A stretch of 64,000 nt of DNA from positions 1 to 64,000 of the forward strand of contig CAZETS010000025.1 in assembly GCA_964515335.1 (NCBI GenBank), written 5' to 3'. Positions 50,906 through 58,108 of the stretch are shown here, piece by piece. How positions within the stretch are numbered: position 1 is the stretch's first letter; the number at the start of each line of letters is the position of its first letter. The notes below the pieces were generated by a model. It did no database searches, was not told where the DNA came from, and saw only the letters and a program-made list of their open reading frames with translations. Source of the DNA: TMED88 sp964515335 (GTDB lineage: Bacteria > Myxococcota_A > UBA9160 > UBA4427). The translations under genes were made by a program, and so were the position numbers.

Positions 50906-51076
50906 CGGGCCTCGACGACTGGAGACGATCGTCACATGGCTATGTCGAGCGGAGTCCTACATTTGCCGTTGACACGCAACCGGTGCGGGACTAAACGATC
51001 GAATCGAACGAACGAGATGCCGTCGCACGCAAGGCACTCAGGCCGAGCAGGCCCAGTAGAAAGTTGGGACGGATAG

Positions 51077-51154
51077 TTCCAGCCGATCGTCCCGGCAGAA
51101 AACTCCAACAGTGAGTTCCAGCAGTAAGTTCCAGCAGAAAGCTCCAGCAGAATA
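51077..51154. repeat. Six degenerate 13-bp tandem repeats
   Basis: Six consecutive 13-base units follow the consensus GTTCCAGCAGAAA, starting at 51077, 51090, 51103, 51116, 51129 and 51142. The last three are the best conserved. The unit is not a multiple of three, so this is not a coding repeat. It lies about 215 bases upstream of parA. Confidence 0.85.
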
Positions 51155-51157
51155 CGA

Positions 51158-51222
51158 GGCAGAGGCAGAGGCAGAGGCAGAGGCAGAGAGCAGAGGCAGA
51201 GGCAGAGGCAGAGGCAGAGAGC
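51158..51222. repeat. Hexanucleotide microsatellite
   Basis: Five copies of GAGGCA are followed, after a GAGAGC interruption, by four copies of AGAGGC and further GAGAGC-like units. It directly adjoins the 13-bp array. Slipped-strand changes in copy number are likely here. Confidence 0.85.
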
Positions 51223-51369
51223 AGAGAGCGGCGGCAGGGAAACAGCCAGGCCGGATACGCCAAACGACGCGATCGCGAGTCGATCGGTCGGGCGATCGAT
51301 CGAGTGGTCGGGTTCAGAGCAGGCACCCCAGGGAATCGCCCAGCGCATCAGGGCTGAGGGGGACGAGCC

Positions 51370-52326
51370 ATTCCTCGCCGCATCGCATTCATCAACGAGA
51401 AGGGCGGCAGCGGCAAGACGACGCTGGTCGCCAACCTCGCCGCCGACCTGGCCGAGCGGCACGGTCGCCGCACCCTGGCGATCGACATGGACCCGCAGGG
51501 CCAGCTCGGCAAGGTGCTCGGCATCGACGTGCGCCGCCCCCCGCGGTCGGCGGCCGAGCTGCTCGTAGACAGCTCGCTCGGCACTCCGGTGACCGCGGAA
51601 CACGAGCCGGGTGAGGCCGGGGTCTCGGGCCATACGCGACGTTCCCGCGACCTGCCGACGGAAGGGCTCCCCGCTCAGCCGACCCGCATCGCCAATCTCG
51701 ACATCGTCGTCGGCAACAAGGCCCTGGCGCTGTTTCCCACCTGGGTCGACGCTCGCGCCGGTGACGACGGGACGGGCCGGCTCGCAGCCTGCCTGGACGC
51801 CGGCCCGGGCTTCGACGAGTACGACTTCGTGCTCTTCGACGCTCCGCCGAGCTTCGGACCACTGACGCTCAGCGTACTGCGGGCGTGCCGCGAGGTCGTG
51901 GTGCCCTGCCCGCTCACCTATCTCGCGCTCGACGGCTGCGCGGAGCTGATGCGCACCGTCGAGATGGTCCAGCGACGCTACGACCACCCCGCCCTCGAGG
52001 TCGCGATGGTGATTCCGACCTTCTACCGGCGCACCCGACTGGCGGACGAGTGCCTGGCACGGCTGCGCGACCGCTTCCCCGACGAGATCGCCGAGACCGT
52101 CGTGAGTTACCACGTGAAGATCGACGAGGCGCAGTCACGCGGACTCTCGATCTTCGAGTACGCGCCGCGTGATCGCGGCGCCGCCGCGATGGCCGTCCTC
52201 GCCGACGAGCTCCTCGCGCGCGAACCCGCTCAACGCGCCCAGCGGCCGGCCCCCGACGCACAGCAGGGCGCCGACCGGCCGCGGCTGCGCGCCGTCGGAT
52301 CGCTGCGCGACGAGGAGGTCGCGTGA
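51370..52326 (+). CDS. ParA/MinD-family ATPase
   Basis: A 318-residue ParA-type ATPase. The deviant Walker A is KGGSGKTT at 11-18, DMDPQGQLGK follows, and VLFDAPPSFGPLTL is Walker B. An insertion of about 40 residues with Thr/Arg/Pro-rich sequence lies at about 70-115. After the upstream stop at 51357 the frame has no ATG, GTG or TTG before Walker A. ATT at 51370, seven bases after GAGGGGG, gives MPRRIAFINEKGG and is the best start, as in infC-type ATT starts. No ParB is nearby. Its stop overlaps the acyltransferase GTG by four bases. Confidence 0.85.
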   Translation: MPRRIAFINEKGGSGKTTLVANLAADLAERHGRRTLAIDMDPQGQLGKVLGIDVRRPPRSAAELLVDSSLGTPVTAEHEPGEAGVSGHTRRSRDLPTEGLPAQPTRIANLDIVVGNKALALFPTWVDARAGDDGTGRLAACLDAGPGFDEYDFVLFDAPPSFGPLTLSVLRACREVVVPCPLTYLALDGCAELMRTVEMVQRRYDHPALEVAMVIPTFYRRTRLADECLARLRDRFPDEIAETVVSYHVKIDEAQSRGLSIFEYAPRDRGAAAMAVLADELLAREPAQRAQRPAPDAQQGADRPRLRAVGSLRDEEVA

Positions 52327-53516
52327 GCCGGATCCCCGGAAGCAGCGGTGGCAGCGGAGACGGCCCGATCGAGGGCGAGTGGCTCCCTCCGGAACCGCGC
52401 GTCGTGCAGCCGGCACTGGGATGCGACCCGTTCGCGACCCCCTGCGACCCCGACCCCTTCGAGGCCGGGCTGAGCGAGCTGGGCCTCGGAGGCCCCATGC
52501 CGTCGAACGAAGAGACCGCCGACGAAGCCGGGACCGGCCCCCTGGATGCGCCGGCCGTCCGGCCGATCCGGGCCCGCGCAGACCACCGACCGGGCGCGGC
52601 CGGCAGCCTGCGAAGCGCCGGCCCGAGTCGGCTGAGGGGCCGGGCCGCACGAGCCTCCGCGCTCGGAGACGTCGACCTCCGCGAGCCGGCCGACTGGCTC
52701 GACCGCCTGCTCGACGAGGACGAGCGGCGCCGGCTCGTCGCCCTGCTGGAGTGGGCCGGGGGCGAGGGGGACTTCGACCGGTTCGGCCTCTCTGCCACGA
52801 GCCTGCGTCGGGCCTTTCCGTTCTTCCTGGGCCTCTACCGTGCCTGGTTCCGGGTGCGCAGCAGCGGTCACGAGCACCTGCCCCACGCAGGCCCTGCGAT
52901 CCTCGCCGCCAACCACGGCGGACTGCTTCCCTTCGACGGCGCCATGCTGGTGATGGACGTGGCGCTCTCGACCGATCCGCCGCGCCTGTTGCGTGCGATC
53001 GTCGACTACTGGGTGGGCAAGCTGCCCTTCGTGAACGTGTTCTACGCCCGCGTCGGCCAGGTGATCGGCACTCGCGAGAACTTCGCCGACCTGCTCGCCG
53101 GCGATCAACTCGTGCTCGTCTTTCCCGAGGGCATGGACGGCGCACGCAAGCTCGTCACGCAACGCAACCGCCTGCAGAGCTTCCGGCGCGGCTTCATCGA
53201 GCAGGCGCTGCGCGCCCAGGCCCCGGTGATTCCCACCGCGGTGATCGGCAGCGACGACCAGGCGCCCATCCTGTTCGACTTGAAGCCTATCGCCCGGGCT
53301 CTCGGCCTGCCGACCATGCCGGTGACACCGACCTTCCCACTGCTGGGACCGTTGGGCCTCGTCCCCTACCCGGTGCCGTACCGAATCGTCTACGGCGAGC
53401 CCATGCCCTTCCACGAACGCTTCGGCCCCGCCGGCGCCAACGACCCCCGCCTCGTCCGCTACCTCGCACGGCTCGTCCGCCGCGAGGTACAGCTCTTGAT
53501 CGACAAGAACTGCTGA
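52323..53516 (+). CDS. Lysophospholipid-type acyltransferase, copy 2
   Basis: A 397-residue paralogue of the acyltransferase at 45.9-46.8 kb. The first 160 residues are a low-complexity Pro/Gly/Ala/Arg extension absent from copy 1. The catalytic domain has NHGGLLPFDG (H-x6-D), DYWVGKLPFVN, VFPEGMDGARKL and PLLGPLGLVPYPVPYRIVYG, each matched in copy 1. GTG start overlapping the parA stop (GTGA). The SDR copy 2 begins 19 bases downstream. Lipid acylation is likely; the acceptor is unknown. Confidence 0.87.
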   Translation: MSRIPGSSGGSGDGPIEGEWLPPEPRVVQPALGCDPFATPCDPDPFEAGLSELGLGGPMPSNEETADEAGTGPLDAPAVRPIRARADHRPGAAGSLRSAGPSRLRGRAARASALGDVDLREPADWLDRLLDEDERRRLVALLEWAGGEGDFDRFGLSATSLRRAFPFFLGLYRAWFRVRSSGHEHLPHAGPAILAANHGGLLPFDGAMLVMDVALSTDPPRLLRAIVDYWVGKLPFVNVFYARVGQVIGTRENFADLLAGDQLVLVFPEGMDGARKLVTQRNRLQSFRRGFIEQALRAQAPVIPTAVIGSDDQAPILFDLKPIARALGLPTMPVTPTFPLLGPLGLVPYPVPYRIVYGEPMPFHERFGPAGANDPRLVRYLARLVRREVQLLIDKNC

Positions 53517-53535
53517 GGAAAGCAACGAGCCGCCA

Positions 53536-54558
53536 ATGCAGCCCGAAAAGCGCAGCGTGCTGGTCACCCACGCCGACGAGCCGCTCGGCCGACGCCTCGT
53601 CAAGCACCTCTACTTCGACGAGGCCGTGGATCACATCGTGGCGGTGGGCGCCCGGCGCCCCCCCAGCAGCCTCGACCGCTTTCTGGCCGAATCCGCCCGC
53701 GTCGACTACGTCGAGGCCGACCTGAAGCGCCATCGCCAGGTCGCCGACCTGTTCCACGGCGGAGCGGTCCGCACGGCGCGGGTCGACACGGTGATCTTCG
53801 TGCCTCCCCACGACCCGCACGCCGAGAGCGTCCGCACTCGGCTGTCCGGCGTGCCCGACCGCACCGCCGAAGCCCGGGTGGTCCTACAGCACTGCCTCGA
53901 AACGCTGGCGATCCGGCAGCTCGTCGCTCTCGGCAGCGCGTTCGTCTACCGGCTGGTGCCGGGCAACGCCAACCGATTCGCCGAGACGAGCGCCCTCGAC
54001 TTCGACCCGGACCTGCCGGCCGTGACACGCTCGTGGATCGACTGCGACATGCTGCTGCACGCGGAGGCCCACACCGAGCGCCTGTCGGTCGCGCTGCTTC
54101 GGCTGCCGACGGTCGTGGGCCGCGACGGCGGGCTCTTCCTGAATCCGGCGCTCGCCGCGCCCGGCGGAGCTCCGCTGCGCGCGACGGGCTTCGACCCGCT
54201 CTGTGCGCTGATCGCCGACCAGGACGTCTGCCGGGCGGTCACCCTGGCGCTCCACAAGCGCGCGACGGGCGCGTTCAACATCGCCGGCCTCGAGAGTGTC
54301 CCGCTGTCCACCCTGGCAGGCTGGGCGGGCGGAACGTCCCGCTCGGTCCCCGGCCCGCTCCTGCGCGGCTTCGCGGCAGGCGCGCGCCTGCTCGGCGCGG
54401 AGGACTGGCGGCTGCGACTCGACGGCCCGCAAGTCCGCCACGGGTTCACCCTCGACACCCGCCGCGCCGAGCAAGAACTCGGCTTCCGCCCCCGTTACCG
54501 CATTACACCCGGGCGGACGGACACCGGGCAGCCTCGCATCCAGGCCACGCACACCTAG
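53536..54558 (+). CDS. Extended SDR/epimerase-like protein, copy 2 (degenerate motifs)
   Basis: A 340-residue protein with the extended-SDR layout, paired with acyltransferase copy 2 as SDR copy 1 is with acyltransferase copy 1. Key motifs are eroded: the glycine loop reads THADEPLG instead of T-G-x2-G-x2-G, and no Tyr-x3-Lys is found where the sequence reads WIDCDM. ALGSAFVYRLVPGN, PTVVGRDGG and TGAFNIAGLESVPL keep the fold recognisable. Dinucleotide binding and catalysis are in doubt; it may bind a lipid or nucleotide or act as a scaffold. ATG start; last gene of the parA operon. Confidence 0.72.
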   Translation: MQPEKRSVLVTHADEPLGRRLVKHLYFDEAVDHIVAVGARRPPSSLDRFLAESARVDYVEADLKRHRQVADLFHGGAVRTARVDTVIFVPPHDPHAESVRTRLSGVPDRTAEARVVLQHCLETLAIRQLVALGSAFVYRLVPGNANRFAETSALDFDPDLPAVTRSWIDCDMLLHAEAHTERLSVALLRLPTVVGRDGGLFLNPALAAPGGAPLRATGFDPLCALIADQDVCRAVTLALHKRATGAFNIAGLESVPLSTLAGWAGGTSRSVPGPLLRGFAAGARLLGAEDWRLRLDGPQVRHGFTLDTRRAEQELGFRPRYRITPGRTDTGQPRIQATHT

Positions 54559-54737
54559 GCAGCTTCGGGTCACGCGCGGGGGCGGACGGCCGCGGGACGT
54601 AGTCGCGCCGGTGGCGGCATCCGGCGAAGTCAAAGCGCAGCTCGGAGGGTCTCGAACGACCCCGAAAGCCTCCGCCGAGGCCTCGGTCGGACGCCCCCTC
54701 CCCTGCGACCACGAGACTCAGCACCTCTTTGCGCGCG

Positions 54738-54746
54738 TGCTATGCT
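54738..54746 (+). promoter_or_regulatory. Candidate extended -10 promoter of efp
   Basis: TGCTATGCT fits the extended -10 form TGn-TATnnT and ends 34 bases before the efp ATG. No matching -35 hexamer is found at the usual spacing, as expected for extended -10 promoters. Confidence 0.4.
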
Positions 54747-54780
54747 GCGCGCCGCTCGAAGGAAAAACCCAAGGAAAATC

Positions 54781-55347
54781 ATGGCAGTAGACACTTCACA
54801 GTTCCGCAACGGGTTGAAGGTCGAGATCGACGGCAACCCGTTCGTCATCACCTACTTCCAGCACGTCAAGCCCGGCAAGGGCGGCGCTTTCGTGCGCACG
54901 AAGCTCAAGAACCTGCTGAACGGGCGGGTCGTCGAGAAGACGTTCCGGTCCGGCGAGCGCTGCGCGGAGGCGGACGTCGAAGAGAAGTCGATGCAGTACC
55001 TCTACCAGGACGCCGACGGCCGCATCTTCATGGACACCCAGTCGTACGATCAGATCCCGATCGGTGACGACGTGCTCGGCGACGCGACCCACTTCCTGCT
55101 CGAGAACATGGAGGTCGAGGTCCTGTTCTGGAAGGGCAAGCCGGTCAACATCGAGCTGCCGAACTACATCGAGGCGGTCGTCACCCGATCCGATCCGGGC
55201 ATCAAGGGCGACACCAGCTCCGGCGCCACCAAGCCCGCGACCCTCGAGACGGGCTACACGCTCAACGTCCCGCTCTTCATCGAGGAAGGCGACAAGCTGC
55301 GGGTCGACACGCGCACCGGCGAGTACTCCGAGCGCGTGAGCAAGTAG
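54781..55347 (+). CDS. efp: Translation elongation factor P
   Basis: A 188-residue EF-P that rescues ribosomes stalled at polyproline. The three-domain layout is complete: KOW-like domain with HVKPGKGGAFVRTKLKNL, where Lys33 is the modifiable tip residue, then two OB domains with IELPNYIEAVVTRSDPG and LFIEEGDKLRVDTRTGEY. A Lys tip points to lysylation or a related modification; no epmA/epmB or earP is adjacent. ATG start with AAGGAAAATC upstream. An earlier in-frame ATG would add 13 basic residues. Confidence 0.97.
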   Translation: MAVDTSQFRNGLKVEIDGNPFVITYFQHVKPGKGGAFVRTKLKNLLNGRVVEKTFRSGERCAEADVEEKSMQYLYQDADGRIFMDTQSYDQIPIGDDVLGDATHFLLENMEVEVLFWKGKPVNIELPNYIEAVVTRSDPGIKGDTSSGATKPATLETGYTLNVPLFIEEGDKLRVDTRTGEYSERVSK

Positions 55348-55369
55348 CGGGCACGGGGGGCGGCACGGC

Positions 55370-56656
55370 ATGAAGAGCCAGCCCCGTCGAGCGGTCGTCC
55401 TGTCGGGGGGCGGGGCGCGCGGCGCCTACGAGGCCGGCGCGCTGCGCTTCATCCTCGACGAGCTGCCGCTGCGCTTGGGGCGGCAGCCGCGCTTCGACAT
55501 CGTCTGCGGCACCTCGGTCGGCGCGATCCACGCCTGCTTCCTGGCCGCGACCGCCGACCAGACCCACGGGCGGGGGCCGCGGCTCGTGAAGATCTGGGAG
55601 GATCTCCACGTCGACGAGGTCTTCCGCTTCAGCAGCCGCGACTTCATCTCGATCCCCCGCAAGCTGCTCGCCGTGCGCAACGTCGCCAAGCAGCTGCGCG
55701 AGGGGCGGCGCCCGGACCGGCTCTTCGGAATGCTCGACACGGGGCCGCTCGAGCAGCTGGTGATGGAGTCGATCCCCTGGGCGGCGATCCGGCGCAACGT
55801 GGAGTCGGGCGCGGTAGACGCCGTGTGCGTGGCGGCGACGCAGCTCGCGACCGGCCGGGCCGTGGTCTTCTGCGAGAAGAGCGGCCAGGACCTCCCGCCG
55901 CCCCTTCCCGACCACCAGGTGAGGCTCCAGCCGATCCGCCTGGCACCGGTCCACGCCCTCGCGTCGGCGGCCATCCCCCTGCTCTTCCCGTCGGTGCGCG
56001 TCGGCTCGCGCTACTACGCGGACGGCGGTCTGCGGCTGAACACGCCGCTGGCGCCGGCGATCCGGCTGGGCGCGAACCGGGTGCTGGTGATCGGGCTGTC
56101 GCACGGCGTGCCGCCGACCGTGAGCGAGTCGCTCGCCCAGCAGCGGACGGCGGGCTTCGGCAATCCGATGTTCCTGTTCGGCAAGGTGCTCAATGCGCTG
56201 ATGCTGAGTCCGGTCGACACCGACCTCGCCCGCGTCCACTTCGTCAACTCGATCATCGACCACGGCGAGGAGGCCTACGGACCTTCGTTCCTCGAGCAGA
56301 TCAACACCGTCGGGGCGAGCCACGGCGCCCGCCCCATCCAGCGCATCGAGGACCTGGTGATCCGGCCCTCGCGCGACCTCGGCTTGATGGCCGGCGAGCT
56401 GCTCCGCGATCCCGACAACGACCTCGAGCTGAACGCCTTCCTGCGCCTGTTCGTCCGCACTTCGAGCGCCGACAGCGAGCTCAAGGAGGCCGATCTGCTC
56501 TCGTACCTGCTCTTCGACAACGCGTTCACGACGCCCCTCGCCGAGCTCGGCTATCGCGACGCCAAAGCAAAGGTCGATCAGCTCGTGCGCTTCTTCGACG
56601 ACGAAGCGAGCCTCGACGACTCGGCCGAAGCCGCCGGCGCTCGCGAGGTCGGCTGA
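55370..56656 (+). CDS. Patatin-like phospholipase
   Basis: A 428-residue serine-Asp dyad lipid hydrolase. The oxyanion loop GGGARGAYEAGAL is at 13-25, the nucleophile Ser49 is in GTSVG, and the dyad Asp lies in YYADGGLRLNTPL. Residues about 235-420 are a C-terminal helical extension common to bacterial patatins of 400 residues or more. No signal peptide. It follows efp by 22 bases and precedes the WYL regulator by 30, so the three may share a transcript. Substrates are probably glycerophospholipids or lipid esters. Confidence 0.92.
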   Translation: MKSQPRRAVVLSGGGARGAYEAGALRFILDELPLRLGRQPRFDIVCGTSVGAIHACFLAATADQTHGRGPRLVKIWEDLHVDEVFRFSSRDFISIPRKLLAVRNVAKQLREGRRPDRLFGMLDTGPLEQLVMESIPWAAIRRNVESGAVDAVCVAATQLATGRAVVFCEKSGQDLPPPLPDHQVRLQPIRLAPVHALASAAIPLLFPSVRVGSRYYADGGLRLNTPLAPAIRLGANRVLVIGLSHGVPPTVSESLAQQRTAGFGNPMFLFGKVLNALMLSPVDTDLARVHFVNSIIDHGEEAYGPSFLEQINTVGASHGARPIQRIEDLVIRPSRDLGLMAGELLRDPDNDLELNAFLRLFVRTSSADSELKEADLLSYLLFDNAFTTPLAELGYRDAKAKVDQLVRFFDDEASLDDSAEAAGAREVG

Positions 56657-56686
56657 GAGGCCGGCCCCCACCCGAGAGGCAACCCG

Positions 56687-57661
56687 ATGCGGGGAGACCA
56701 GCTGGCCCGGCAGTGGCAGCTGATCCAGCGGCTGGCCCGCAGCCGCAGCGGCGTCGGGCTCGAGCAGCTCGCGGAAGACCTCGGCTGCGTGCGCCGCACC
56801 GTCTACCGCGATCTCGACGCCCTGATGTACGCGGGCTTTCCCGTCGTCAGCGAGAAGCGCGACGGCCGCGTCTACTACCGCTTCGTCGAGACCTTCGACC
56901 TCGGGGACGTGCCGTTCAGCACCGACGAGATCCTGGCGCTGGCCTTCGGCGCCGATCTGCTGCGGCCGCTCGAGGGGACGCTCTTCCACGACTCGATCGA
57001 CTCTGCGCTCGAGAAGATCCGCGCGAGCCTGGGCGACGAGCTCGCCGGCTACCTCGACCGGCTCGCCGAGTCTTTCCGCGTGCTACCCGGCCCGCACAAG
57101 CGCTACACCGAGTACCGCGACACGATCCAGACGCTGAGCGACGCCGTGCTCGGGCGCACCACCGTCTCGATGCGGTACTACACCGGCCGGTCGGGCGAGG
57201 AGACGAGCCGGAAACTCGATCCGTACCACGTCTGGTACCGCGGCGGCGGGCTCTACGTGATCGGCCACGACCACCGCTCGGAAGAGATCCGCACCTTCGC
57301 GGTCGACCGCATCCGCCGCATCGAGGCCAGCGATGCGCGCTTCACGCCGCGCACGGACTTCGACTTCGAGGCCTACACCGCCGCGAGCTTCGGCGTCGTC
57401 GCCGAACCGGCCGAGCACGTGGTGGTGCGCTTCTCCCGAGCCTGGGCGACCCACGTGCGCGAGCGCACCTGGCACGCGAGCCAGCGGGTGCGCGATGCCC
57501 ACGACGGCGGCGTGGTGCTCGAGATGGACGTGGGAGGCAGCGACGAGCTGCGGAGCTGGATCCTGTCGTTCGGTCCGGGCGCCGAAGTGCTCGAGCCCGA
57601 GTCGCTGCGCGAGCAGGTCGCCGACGCCTTGAGCGGCGCACTCGCTCGCTATCGGGGTTGA
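56687..57661 (+). CDS. WYL-domain transcriptional regulator
   Basis: A 324-residue regulator. Residues about 8-62 form a DeoR/HTH_11-type winged helix (GLEQLAEDLGCVRRTVYRDL). The WYL domain is at about 150-215, with RKLDPYHVWYRGGGLYVIG and EIRTFAVDRIRRIEAS. The C-terminal WCX part runs to 324 (VVVRFSRAWATHV, then LRSWILSFGPGAEVLEP). WYL proteins sense nucleic acids or nucleotide ligands and control diverse operons. It is the last gene before the two-partner secretion locus and may regulate its own upstream gene or genes elsewhere. Confidence 0.9.
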   Translation: MRGDQLARQWQLIQRLARSRSGVGLEQLAEDLGCVRRTVYRDLDALMYAGFPVVSEKRDGRVYYRFVETFDLGDVPFSTDEILALAFGADLLRPLEGTLFHDSIDSALEKIRASLGDELAGYLDRLAESFRVLPGPHKRYTEYRDTIQTLSDAVLGRTTVSMRYYTGRSGEETSRKLDPYHVWYRGGGLYVIGHDHRSEEIRTFAVDRIRRIEASDARFTPRTDFDFEAYTAASFGVVAEPAEHVVVRFSRAWATHVRERTWHASQRVRDAHDGGVVLEMDVGGSDELRSWILSFGPGAEVLEPESLREQVADALSGALARYRG

Positions 57662-58108
57662 ACCCACCCGAAAAGGTCGGGGACGGAACCGGCTGTCCTG
57701 TCCAGCGTCTCAATCCGGCCCCCCGTTCGATCGCGCAGCCAGCCCGGCGGGCGCGCCCAGCCGGAGGCTTCCCGGCGGAAGCGGAAGTCCGCCGGATCCA
57801 ACGCGAAACCGACCGCCGGACAGGGGCAGAAAAGGTGCGTACAGCGGGGGCCATCGGCGTCTCAGTCTCGCTAAAGTCCGCGCGGCTCCCGGCGGTGGGG
57901 GCCAGCCGCGGCGGGTACCGACCCGCTTCCTGTCGCGTTCCTTGCTGCCGCGCGGCCCGACGCCGGGGATGCGTGTCCCTGGCGGGCGCCCACCCGCTGG
58001 TCCCAGGGGACACTGCGGTCGGCCCCGCGTGATCCGAGTTGCCGATTGAGCCGTCCCGTCCAGATGCAGGCCCGCGTGGCCGCGCGCCGTTCGCCGAGCC
58101 ACCCCCGA
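57662..58108. other. Upstream region of the two-partner secretion locus
   Basis: About 447 bases with no convincing gene. Long frames on the minus strand are GC-skew shadows without ribosome sites. In-frame TTG (58046) and ATG (58064) codons could start tpsB earlier. I could not identify a promoter pair or strong hairpin. Confidence 0.4.

Larger units (their letters stand above)
50797..51369. other. Repeat-rich region between etfA and parA
   Basis: This 573-base gap holds, in order, the etfBA terminator, a lower-GC stretch (50930-51060), six degenerate 13-bp repeats, a GAGGCA/AGAGGC hexanucleotide array and a cluster of CGATCG-rich sequence (51270-51305) just before parA. ORFs across the repeats give low-complexity Glu-Ala or Leu-Cys peptides and are not credible genes. 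Confidence 0.6.

Noticed and set aside
51077..51222. Repeat array as a possible CRISPR
   Set aside because: The 13-bp and 6-bp units are directly adjacent with no spacers, and no cas genes are present; the nearby Cas4-like nuclease is 7 kb away in an unrelated context.
50932..52113. Minus-strand 393-codon ORF over the parA repeats
   Set aside because: Its Leu-Cys and Leu-Pro runs come from the hexanucleotide repeat, and it is antisense to parA.
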